DNA from: Antedon mediterranea
Taxonomy: Eukaryota > Echinodermata > Crinoidea > Comatulida > Antedonidae
NCBI RefSeq assembly: GCF_964355755.1
Contig: NC_092675.1
Location: forward strand, 20,600,912 to 20,660,911
Reading direction: 5' to 3'
Length of the DNA: 60,000 nt
The notes under the pieces are model-generated. The model was not told where the DNA came from. It worked only from the letters and a program-made list of their open reading frames with translations, and did not search any database. A program made the translations under genes and the position numbers. Positions 26,874 through 39,100 of this stretch are shown here, piece after piece; position 1 is the stretch's first letter, and each line of letters opens with the position of its first letter.

Positions 26874-29800
26874 GTAGGATGAATCATTCAGCATCCACAG
26901 AACATACATTTTAACTCAATTACATTTCTGTGCCAATTCTTTAAAAGACCATGTTGTTATTCGTTCTGGCAACTATTAGCAATGCATTATATGACAAATG
27001 TCTATGACAGGTGATGGATGTGCATGGCAAATGAACCATGTCTATAAGAACAATAAAGTACTTTGTAATTGTACGAAAATGCTAGCTTTAGGCCTAATTC
27101 GGGTCAACCTCTTACTTTGAAAGCCTGGGTTAACACATGCTCAAGGATTTAAATGCATCTCTGAGGAGTTTGTTTTCTAATGTGTAACATTTCCTCTTTT
27201 ATTATTACATTTTCGTCTTCTGTTCAGCATAACCTTAGGTCGAATTAGGTTGCAGTATAATGACTTTGATAAAAAATGTGGGTTGAAACATTCAGGAAAG
27301 GTTTTACCGGTTGATCGTTTTATTGAAATATTTATTATAATTTATTTGGTAGTAAAAGCATTAATTTTCAGCTTGTGATTTTAGTATTCTCATTTAGCAT
27401 AACCCGAACTTCAGGTCACAATTGGTTTACTGTATTCTAGCGGTGAAATCACCCATGATGCTTAAAGCATTTGTAGGTATAATATTATTTATTTATTTTC
27501 TCGTCAGTGGTAAAATAGAATGAGCATTGTGAAATAAACCACTTTTTCAAAAAGAGGTTCTAAGGACTTTTTCGTAATGTTATAAGATAGGAAATTCAGT
27601 TATTCATGCAAGTTTGAAACATTTTTGTAAGGAACATGTTATAACTGTAAGTCATTGAAAATCAGAAAAATTCCTATAAATTTATAACATTATGAACAAA
27701 TCTTGAAGCACCACTTTTTAAATAAAAACGCATATTTCACGATGCTACTGCTGACAAAAAATAATTAGTTTATTGTCACTAATGTTTTTGCAAAGTTTTA
27801 CTTTTGATAATAAACACTTTAAATCCCTTAACCAAAATAAAGTCATGTGAATTCCCTATTTAAATGAGGCCAGCTAAACTTTACATACTGTCCTATACCT
27901 TTCTTCAATCAAGAGAAAGCAACACAGTTATTAGAAATTCATTCAACTACATGGTTAATAATAAATGACACATTAATAATATATATTTATATTTATTTAT
28001 AGCCTACCTTTCCATAATAAAAACAACCCATATTTCTCAAACTCTGTTTCTAACTTCAGGTTTAAAGCTTAACTAACTTTTCCTTTGATTGTATAACCTG
28101 TTGCTGAGAGAGACACACAATCGGCCCTTTAGGTACTCTTGGTTCCCCTTTCAAGTCAGACATTTTTAATGACTAAAATGAAATTAACTTAAATAACTAA
28201 TCTTAAGTCCCAAGTTGAGAAAGCTTATTTCATGGAGTTTTTTAAGTAATAATGATAACCACCACAGGGGAAATTTATTTACATTTGATGAGGCAAAGCA
28301 AATAATTAAAGAAAAGAAAATCATCATCATCATCTTCCTGTAGTTTACAGAACCTCGTTTGAGTATTGTAAATGAAAAAAAAAATAGTAATTTCACATTA
28401 GATGTAACCTATATTTAGTATTTATGTAATTTTATTATATGGTATATTTCAATATTTATGACTGAGCGGGTATAGACTATCCTACTCAAAAACTATTCTT
28501 TTCTTGCATGAGTGTAATTTTTAATCTAAAAATGCTCTAAATGTTTAATATCCTCAAATAGAAAATCTTTCAATGTCAGACTAAAGGTAGAAGAAGCATG
28601 TCTTTATTTCTGCTGTTATGTCAATCTAAATCAATTCCGAGAAGGGGTGTGGGGGAAAAGCTAAGTTCTTCTCTTCCTTTCCCTATCCCACTCCCTTTGA
28701 GGTCAAATAATGGGGAAATTTCATGCCAATATTTCACCCTATCTTTCCCATTCAACAACCTAGAAGATCTAACATCTAATTAACCAAAAAACAGTCATAA
28801 CAATTAAATCCTGTTCTTATGGCAAACATACTCTAAATCATATGTGAAATATACGATTATGGAAGTTTATATACAAACAAACGTATTAGTATTTTTGCAA
28901 TAAGTCTGATGATGATTTCCAATTATTTATAGCTTATTTCAATTGAACCTATATATGACAAAGATACATTAGATTTGATTCCTAATGCTTTCTTCCAAAC
29001 TTTTATCTACTAGTGATGTATCTTCCAGGGTTGATGTATAAATTAAATTCCAAGTAGCGTCCATTAGTAGTACCTCTATATTTTCACTTTAAAGTATATA
29101 CAAACGAGTCTTTCTAGGTTTATTCATGCTTTTATGTTGTCAGTATTTTTCTCTATTCATTGCCATTCTGTGGTCACTTTCATTGAAATTCCATTAGGCA
29201 ATATCTTGCTGAAAATGATGCATTACTATATCGAAAGCCTTACTTTACACATTATGCATTAATGATGCATTGTTTTAATTTGATATGCAATTAATTATTA
29301 CCAGCATGATCCATGGCTGTGTTGTCGGTCACCATCCCACAAAGAACGGAAATCACACTGATATAGATAGATATTCATGGTTTTTTTGGTTCCTATGTCA
29401 ATTGGAACCATTGTAACAAGCAAGCGGATGTTTGTATGTGCGTACGTCCATAATTTGTACGTATGATGTGCGTTTGTTATGTTGTGTGTAGTTGCAATTG
29501 ATCACTTACAATTCCCTTTAATAAGTGACACACTTTCAACGAGAATAAATACAATAAAAATGTTTTGGTTACTAGTCCCAAGACTACATACTAAATACAT
29601 ATAACCGATCTCCCCTGTCAAATTGAGTAGCCTCACTTACTACAGTACTCTGTATATATACTATAGTGCCATTTCAGTATTTTTTGTCTTTAACTCTTGG
29701 TTTTAGAAAAAAACATATATATCTTGTGAATGTTTATTACTAGTGTTAAAATCTATGAAATATTTCTGTCACCATCTCACAAACTAGAACTAGCAGTAAA

Positions 29801-30969
29801 TTTGTTGAGATCGATCGAAGTTCTCTTTTTCTTTCTACTCTTAATTTTTACAACTGTAAAATTTTGAATGAATAGATGGAATGACCATTGACAATAGCTA
29901 GATCATCCGTGGCAGTTCCAGTAATTACAGCATTGATGTTATACTTTGTTGACAACATGAAGTAAACTGAAATTGTGAAATGAAATTGGACATGTGACTG
30001 ACATAGATATCTGTAAACCTTTTGAAAATTTGATTTGATAGGAATAAACTAATCTACAGTTAGGAAAAAACTAAATTCTACTATTATAATATATGATTTT
30101 GCATTAGCTTATTGACATTTATTGACATAATAATTTAAAAAATATATTATCACATAATACCCCTGACGAAGGAATAGTGTTTTCCAAATGCTTTAGAAGT
30201 TCAGTGGCTGTATTCACCAATTACACTTCGGCTAAGAAAAACACATTTAAAATTTTAAAATTCCCATGCAAAAGTGAATACAAATATCTAATGTATGTGA
30301 TTGGTAAATGTTACCACTAGATCTTATGCCAAATACTGGTAAATAAAATTGTTTAAATAAATGATCAACTTTCTTTAATTGTAAAACACTGGATTTGCCC
30401 CAGGTAAATTTAAAATGATACAATGTTCACCGATATCAGTTTGCAATTTTTGACTAATTATTACAAAAATAGGACACACAAATGTTATTTAATCACAGAA
30501 AACATCATAATTCAATTTTCATTTGTAACATTTTCCAAGTACATATCAAGGATCTTCCAGATTTCTGTAATGATATGTCAGCTATTTTCACAATGCAGTG
30601 TCAAGCAAATACAGAATCATATTGTAATTGTGACCATAGGACAAGAAAGACTAGTAGAAGAATGTTATTAATGACTCATCTAGCCTAAGGAAATAGTAAT
30701 ATGCTATATTGGATAACATGTAGATTCTATTCTGTAAATGAGTGCGTTTGACACAAAGACCATGTCAACTTGCCTGTTATCACAAAATTGATGGTATAAT
30801 TACATTAACAGTTTTCTCTGATTTATATACTATAAAGGAAGTTGTTATAGTGTTTTATTGATTTCTTTTTTTGTATCGGCCAGAGATTAAAAAAAAAAAA
30901 GAAATAAGGGGCTAATAAGGAGATATAAATAATAAATAGGGGTTGCTTGTAGTGTTAACATTTAAATGA

Positions 30970-31145
30970 CCCCTTGTTCATTTCTTGGGAGTGTCCCCTT
31001 GAATTGGGGGTATAATAGCAAAACATATTATTTGCCCCGTTTTGTAGTGTTAAAGCATACCTCTTGTTTGTTTCTTGGAAAGTTTTCTCCAATTACGACC
31101 ATCTCCTATTCTAGAGACTCTCCTATTAGAAGATAGTACTTTTCT
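30970..31145. repeat. Degraded copy of the GGGGACAC family
   Basis: Motifs gaccccttgttcatttcttg, gagtgtccccttgaattggg and agagactctcctattagaag are in family order. Confidence 0.45.
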
Positions 31146-31426
31146 GGTGCCAAAGGTATTTCCATTTTAAATTTATTGATTCTACTGATTCATTTAACAA
31201 TTAAGATTGTGCATTGTGCATATTAATTTTATTTTTTTCAAGAAACACAAAGGTGGTTTTGTACCGTAATCTTCACACCTTCTCAATATTATTTTAATTC
31301 TGAATATTAAATGTGTTGCTTATTTTTGGTATTTTAGCTGTAAGGGGAATTGGTATCATTACTCCAAGTATTATAAACAGAATTGACTTCTAAGTTGAGA
31401 AGAAGATTTAATGAGAATAGATTAAA

Positions 31427-31472
31427 ATGTCTGAAGCAGTTAAATTAAAAAAGGAATTAGTTACAGTAATCA
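31427..31472 (+). other. Alternative candidate first exon for the ROR-like gene (tentative)
   Basis: An ATG opens a 15-codon frame (MSEAVKLKKELVTVI) ending at a strong donor a|gtaagt in phase 1, matching the next known exon. The peptide is not hydrophobic, so it would not supply a signal peptide. It could be a false exon or an alternative transcript start. Confidence 0.12.
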
Positions 31473-33142
31473 GTAAGTGTGTTATTGTTGTGAATGTATT
31501 ATTAGTTTAATAAAATGCCGTTGGATGTGTTGGGGTACTTTATAAGTAAAAAGTTGAGCCAAGCCATGTGGTACATATGCTTTTATTTTATATTTCAAAG
31601 ATTCCTGTACCAAGACGTGTTTCAAATGGAGTTTAAAATCTTTCCAGTATCATTCCAATCATTCCCAATTAGCTAGTATTTAATATACCTCCTTGATCAT
31701 AATAAACAAAATGATTTTTATTTCCTCGACAACCTCAAATTTGGTTGAAAACTAAACTTCAAGATTTTTACTACATTTGTGCCAGTATCGTGAACGCCAT
31801 AAACTGTAACATATAACTGCAATTAAACACTTAACAATACAAGGAATCTGACATTTTAGAGTAAAGAGCAAACATCTAGTTTGGTTATACTCTTTATATA
31901 TATAGCATACGTTTTCCCCCAACAGAACTCATCCGATAAATGATATGGTTTGAAATTCAATATTTAAAGCTTAAAGTAAGTACCTTTAGGGTGTATGTCC
32001 ATATTAATGCGTTATATATTTAAACTACACTCCATCTGCCAAAGTAAAGTAATGTACTTTGAAAATATAATTACTTGATGCTCGGAAGTGAAGGGTTTTT
32101 AAGCCACCTAGAACCTAACAGTCTCCAGGCAATTTAGTATCAACCTTACACTTGCTTTGATGTTGAATGATACTGATGGATAAGATATAAATACCCTTGA
32201 ATTCGCTATCACTATAGTTTCATTACACAGCATGCCATGCCGGTACATTTTAAATCACTGAAATAATGGTATATCTATGATTGTTTTTGTTATTGATTGT
32301 TGATACCTTTAAGACAACACAAAGCAAGTGGCTTTAATAAAATTCCTACTAGCGTTATAAAAACATGAGTAGATAGAAAACGCATTAAAATGAGGAAGAC
32401 AGATCAAATAACACCGCTATAATTAGAAAAATAAAATTCCACTTCAATCAACTCAGTTAAATTATCAATACTATATAGATACTGTTATATAATTATCAGA
32501 AAAAACATTACTCGTAATTGAAAATATATTGTATCGTTTTTATTTGACCTCAGAGAATGTTTAAAATGTGCTGTTTTTAAATTGATTGCTTTTAAGTAGG
32601 AAATTGGTATATTACAGCATCATCTTGTGATTACTAAGATCTGATTACTGTTACAGGTAGGAAGTTCAAGAAGAAAAAGAACACAAGACTCACTGTCGCC
32701 TGATAACATTTGCGAGATTCAATGTAATACTTTCTCTAGAAAATAGTGTAAACGCCTTGTCACTGTGAACCAAATAATCATTTGTAGGCAGCTTCTACTT
32801 CATCTAATTGCGATAAAGGATAACATTATATTAAGTACTATACAGACTGGACTAAGATGTTTATGATGCAGTGCTAGCTTTCTTAGATATAGGTTTTTAC
32901 GCTGCTGAGCTCTGACCAGCTACGTCCCATGAGGACTACTCATTCAGAAGCTAAAGCAAGCAGCAGTTACAGTATCTAAGGCCGACAGTTTTGCGACTTT
33001 GTAAACTCGACTATAATTTATAGATCCCAGCTGCTGGACCTAAAAAACGTCAAGGAAAAGAGAGTCTTAAGAGAGTCTTTTACCGCTGTGAAGTCACATT
33101 GTCTCTAGAGGAATTTCAGTTGCATGCCTACAGGTTGAGGTC

Positions 33143-33170
33143 ACACACACACACACACCCACACACAGCA
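33143..33170. repeat. CA microsatellite
   Basis: An imperfect (CA)n run of about 28 bp with two ccc interruptions. Confidence 0.8.
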
Positions 33171-35604
33171 CATTAAAGTTCAAAATTGACCATTTTTAAA
33201 TGGGCATGTGATTCATAATTAAAGAACTATCTTTGATTTGTATGTATTTTTAAAAAATAATTAGTCATAAATATATCTGAAGAAAGAACAATGATTAATT
33301 TTAAAATGTCGAGCAGCGTTTTTTGTAAGAAATATTTCTTGTTTAGGTTTTAACAGTTGCACTTTTTAATTCTCATTATGCATCTGTTTCATACAGTATT
33401 TGGATAAATATGATATTTTTGTCACTGTCAGCCTCTCATGAATCTGCATCTGAAATATCTAGCAGTCTCACTGATGTCCAGTGATGTGGTACTACTACGC
33501 ATGCCTGAATGAAGTTAATAGCACACTGCCTTTGGGAATCTCCTTAGTTGTCTAGAGGTACTAATGGTGATGTTGGCCTTGCAAGCCTTTCCCAGTTGGG
33601 GTATAGTAGTAGATATACCACCAACAGGCATCAAAGTTTGGATCTGAGAGTTCATCTTCTTTGAAAGTGGGATCCGCCATCAGATCAGATGGGCTCCATC
33701 TGATATACAATATGATATACATCTTATTATTACACAATAACTATGTTGATCCGTCTGAGACACAAGTAGGTAAAAGTTGGAAACATTGTTATTTTTGTTT
33801 TCTTTTTTGATTTATGGCCAATAGAAACATGAAGTAGCCAACTGGCCTGGCCGTTGATATGTTTTGTGGTTCACTTTTTGTTGGAAATAAATTCCCAAAG
33901 CCACTGTTAATTTCACCAGATGTTTTCTTGTTTTATTATAACCCTCTTTCTTGACTTTTATGCTGTCAACTCGAAGACATTATGAGATTTTTATAATTTA
34001 TCATCAGTCTAGTACAACAACACTGTCAATTATTTTTGTTTTTAAGTAGGGAAATTCACTGATGTGATTATAATTGTTTTTTATCATGTTTTGAAATAAC
34101 AATCATGAGACTGTTTTGTATGAATATTATAAATAATAATTTTCTTTTAATGACATAGTAAATGGTTTTTTATTCAATATATTTAATCTTGGAGTGGTCA
34201 TTATTTTTCAATACAGTTTGTATCTGTAGTCTAAATTTGCATAGGATTTTGTCATTGGACATAATGGATGGTTTTAGAAGAATTGAATGTGATGCATGCT
34301 GGAAAGTGCTTTTTAGCAAATTGAGTCTATAATCCTTTGTTAAATTGTGATTAATTGTGACAAAATATAAAGATCCTTAACGTTGAGTCGAGTGGCACTA
34401 TAACCTATAGCCACAAAATCATCAAGATAAGAACTTAAAAAGTGGCAAATCTATAATTTGAAAATGGGACGAGAGACAAGGCGTAAAATTATTGAAATGA
34501 ATTGCTGAACTTAATCTGATGTCCTATATTTTGCTGGACCCACAAAGCCGACGCTAGATTTCCACAAATGTTGAGTCGGCTGGGTCGGGCAACAACAATT
34601 TGAAAGCAATATTAGATGATAAGCCCTGATTTAGTTGCTCTTATCCCTCAAGGAGACAATGTCATTCGCTTCACTGACAAATGTCACATCAAAATGTTTG
34701 CTCATCAACGTTCCTCTAATGTTTATGTAATATCATCCACTGTGTATGCATTATTTTGCACTGTGTGGTCCTAATTTTTCATCTGCGTCCCATTTAGACA
34801 TGTAATTGCATCATTTTTTCATCAAACCTGTCAACACTGCTCATTCGATGCTACTCTAGGTTGAACCTGCATCCATATCTGCAGTTTGAATGCAAGATTC
34901 CAGGTGGCACTTGAGAGAAAATATTTTCAACAAAGTAATAATGGTTTGAATGAACATAAACAAAGCAATTTATTGAGAGAACCTGCAACACATAATGAAT
35001 GTTACTAGGAGATAATTTTGTGTTGACGTTCAAAAAATCGATTTTCATTTTTAAATGTCTAACCGTACAAAGCAGATGAAATGCTCTGATAATTTTCTGT
35101 TTATATTTACTGTCAGTTAAATGGGGCATTTATTTATTAACAATTATGGTTGATACATTTGGAATTGTTATGAGCTTTTGTTAAAATGTTGTTTTTCACC
35201 TTTGTCACAGAATAATGAACTGTAAACGAAGAAATAGTTTGGCTGTTTTTTTGTTTTCATTTAGGTTTTTGCTTATGTTATTGAGATCCAGCCATTGATA
35301 TCCACCTCATCATTGTCATTTTTTCAGTAATTCTCCTTTGGATTTATGTATATATATAAATAATTCCAATATCCAATATTTTAAGAATCATTTAATTTTG
35401 TCTCCAATTATTGATATGTATTTGGAGGAAAGTTCTTATGTAGAAACTTTCTTGCCTATATTTACATATAAACCAGGTGAAAATGTGTCTTGTACACATG
35501 TGAATTCAGGTGTATAGCGCGTCATACAGGTGGGAAAGAGGAAAGGGATGTCATTTGGTTATGTCCTTCCTAAATGTTTACAAAACACATGTGACAAGTG
35601 AGTG

Positions 35605-35945
35605 AGTGAGTAGCTGAATGGTTAAGACAGTGGAACCGTAATTATGTAACCATAACATCTTCAAAAGTTCAAGACTCACTCGCTCCATGGTTCTGGTGGT
35701 AGAACGAGTCTTCTCGGATAAGGACTATAAACCGTAGGTCCAGTGTACACATCTAGCTCATGTGCACTTTAAAGAACCTAGTACATCTTTCAAGACGAGT
35801 ACCCCAGTGTACTAGTGCACATTATAACTGGACACTCTGGGGTCATTTCAATTCAATTTAAGTTTCTCCAGTGCATTCTACTTTAAAAAAAAACTCTTAT
35901 GCTATATTATATATGATGTATCTTATGAAAATAAAATTGAATTCA
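35605..35945 (+). mobile_element. tRNA-derived SINE
   Basis: The 5' head agctgaatggttaagacagt has a tRNA-Ser/Leu-like A-box region, and aagttcaagactc sits at the B-box position. The body has ggttctggtggtagaacgag, tcttctcggataaggactat and tttaaagaacctagtac, shared with the copies at 46190 and 58385. The tail is rich in aattcaatt. The 5' head is preceded by a GTGA microsatellite. Confidence 0.75.
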
Positions 35946-36064
35946 ATGTGTGACTATACTTAAAATGAGGTACTGCACAGTATACTGTAGGATGATGATG
36001 ATGATGATGATAATCCAATCATTTGTAGAATATTAGCTCATTTCTGTTTTATTTTTATTTTCAG

Positions 36065-36122
36065 AGGTGTTAGTTGAAGGCCAAAATATGTCTGTACCAT
36101 CCACTGTGCAGTCAATTACAAG
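36065..36122 (+). CDS. ROR: ROR-like gene, N-terminal linker exon
   Basis: This 58-nt exon lies between a good acceptor (tattttcag) and donor (ag|gtgaga). The only open frame begins with a 2-nt split codon and reads [18 protein letters not shown], joining in frame to the Ig 1 exon. It should follow an exon ending in phase 1, which would carry the start codon. It holds an in-frame Met (codon at 36088-36090) with no hydrophobic stretch after it, so starting there would leave the receptor without a signal peptide. Confidence 0.7.
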
Positions 36123-39100
36123 GTGAGAATCTTATTCAAACCTAAATCAAATCTTTATTAGAACTTTGATACTTAAAGTTTACGTAATTGTAGAGCTGTA
36201 TAATGGGCCTTTTGCTGGTGTGTCCCACTTTTACTTCATTTCAACATAAAAGCATACATTACAATAATACTAACAAAGTGTAATAAACTCATTAATTATT
36301 TACCATCTATAATTGTGTATACCTTTTTAGGCATATATATTTATATTACATAGCCTTGTAAAAACATGAACGTGATTGGTTGAAACTGCTTCACATGACT
36401 ACCGCTGCAAGGATCAGAATGATATTTTTTCGGGAAGGATATTTTGATCTTTAGAAAATATATTTTCCTCAATTGCGCTTTGGAAAATATATATTCCCTC
36501 GAGCAAAATGTCATTCCCTCGGGATGTCAAAGCAGGCATCTTTATAATATAACCCTTTTTATTTGTTTTTTTTTCATTATTTTTTTTCTTGTATCTATCA
36601 TACATTATATATCACATATTTTTACATTTTAATATCTGGTATTTGTCCAATAATAATAATATAAAATAATAATAATATAATATTATATAATATATATAAT
36701 TGTATTGATAATTTTAACGTCCCAGATTTCCATATATACCCTAAAGCACTTGTTTTCAATGTATTCTATTTTTAGTACACGGTAATCCACAACATTTATC
36801 ATTTACACTCCTTATTCGCCTTGCCTTCATTGTTTTCAGATTTTTTTTTTGTGAAATTACACAAATTAAGAGTATGAAAATAACAGCTTGATACAATGTT
36901 ACTTCAGTAGCAGTTATTGTGACAGCATATATGATGTATGCCAGTTGTTCATTCAAAGTTCTGTGAGCCATAACCACAGAATAAATGAAACTGTCTGTTG
37001 AAATCAATCAGTACACCAAATCATGCTTGTAAAGCCTTTTGGTTTGCATTGCTTAATGCCTTCCAAGCAGATGTCTGACGGAGTCACTTAGTTATACTCC
37101 AACCTATAGGTGAAATATTTAGCTAGCTTATAATTACAGAAATATATAATTATATGTACTTAAATGTTTAAGCTATAATGTGAGAGCAGTTATTATTTAA
37201 TGATTTTACCAGATTTTACCAAATGTCTACGCTATTATTGGTAGTTGTTGGAGCCCTTTAGACACTGATACTCCTGGGGAATAGGGACATGTTAAACTTG
37301 GCGCTGTGGACTTGGGTGATACACTTTTCAACTACATGCTTCTCCTCTAAGAGCCTGTTTCTATAGAGCAGAGAATACGGTTTTGAATACCGTTCTTTTC
37401 AAGAACCGTTTTTTCATGCCAGCAGAAATGGGTCCCCACAAAAAACCACAAAAAAGAACCGATCTTAAAAACGGTTTCAAAAACCCCAATTGATTGCTGT
37501 CTCGATCGCAAAGAACCGTTCTGAAACCGGTTTACACGGAGCAATTTTTAGCTGCAACACAATCACGGTCTCAATTTCACTTCAAAAACTGAACTCTGCA
37601 GTCTGCTGCACTGGGACGATTGCGGTCAACTTGCAGTCAAACCCGCGCGATAGGACCTACGGTAGGCCTAAGTCATTTTTATTTCTCTAGATAGTGAGTA
37701 TTTTATTTAACTAAAAAATGTTGACCGATGCCATTGAGGTTCGTAAAAAATATGTGAAGGGAAGAAGATGAGAGGACTTGTCAGGAGTCGGAAGAAAGAC
37801 TCACGTAGGCCTAGGCCTACATATTTTTATACTTTAACCAAGGACCACAATAACGTTTCAGGTAATAATTCCCCCTTCTATGATGAAATGGATGCTATTT
37901 CTTGGGGATAGCGCTATGCGAAAAAAAGTAAACATAACCTCGATCCAATCGCGCTTCCGCCTAACGAAGTGCATTGTGGTGTATATAATGACGTCATTCA
38001 TAACGAACGCACATGGACGGAACCGGTTTTATTGGACTAAAAATTGAGCTGCAACGCGATCTTTATTTATAAACAACAGCCGAAACCGGTTTCCAAAAAA
38101 CTGTTCTTTTTTTATTTTCAATAGAAACATGCCCTAAGAGTCATGTCATATCAGTACTCCTAATTCTACCCCTCTCTCATCTGTCCACAACAGTGGTTTT
38201 ATGAAACTGCAGAACCCCCTCTTGTGTCTAGGTTCTTAAAGTGCACATGAGCATTTTATGTACACTATTGTTCATAGTTTTATCTCCACCAGAACCATGA
38301 ATTGAGTAAGCCTTAAACCCTTACCATAAGGCTATGGATTACTTTTCCAGTCTCTTAACCACCCGGCAACTCACTCTATGTGAAATTTATTTTCTTTCAG
38401 CCTTAACAGTCCATCATCTCAGTATATTCGCATGGATCAACCATTGAACAATATCACAGCATTTATTGGTGGACGTGCTCAGTTTCACTGCAAAGCATCT
38501 GGAAACCCCCAGCCCGAATTTTCATGGAACAAGAACAACCAGTTGTTAATACAAAGCACTGGATCATTTGTTATTAAAGAGTATGATTGGGGATCACGAC
38601 TTACTTTAAAAAATATTGATATTATTGATGAAGGAACTATACAGTGCACAGCAAGAAATGATGCTGGAATTGAAAAATCAGTAGCACTTTTGTCAGTAGA
38701 TCCAAGTAAGTGTATTAAACCCATGCAATCTATCAACAGTATAATGAACTCCGGAGATCAAAGGGTTTATCTGTGGCTGGGACATGATCAGTTCCACCCC
38801 TTACAGGCACCGCCATTGAAATGAATTGAATTGATTCCCATATTGCAAGATACTGATATTTGACTCTTGTCAAAATATATGTAGTCCTAAATAGTCACAA
38901 CTTAGAACATGCTAAGTTATAGAGAAGTTTGGCAAATGGGGGTAGGGTGGAAAGAAAAATACAGTATACACATTTTGCATTTGTAATATTTAACAAATCT
39001 CTGAATATAAACTAAATAGTTATTTTGTAATGTTTTATTTTATATGTTACAATGTCGGAATGCTCTAACTCTTGTTTCCTTCATTTTTCATTTTAATATT

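Larger units (their letters stand above)
24051..36064. other. Gene-free stretch upstream of the first certain ROR exon
   Basis: No certain exon is seen. The missing first exon or exons of the ROR-like gene probably lie here or left of here; two weak candidates are listed. Repeats at 25588, 26561, 30970, 33143 and 35605 are entered separately. Small frames at 28598 and 30423-30688 show no domain. Confidence 0.45.

Noticed and set aside
28598-28783. Frame beginning with a hydrophobic MSLFLLLCQ as receptor first exon
   Set aside because: No usable donor in the required phase follows the hydrophobic stretch.
34851-35129. 92-codon minus-strand frame
   Set aside because: No recognisable domain and no flanking splice signals; likely chance.
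36090-36122. In-frame Met in the 36065 exon as the receptor start
   Set aside because: No signal peptide follows and the exon has a clear acceptor upstream, so it is an internal exon.
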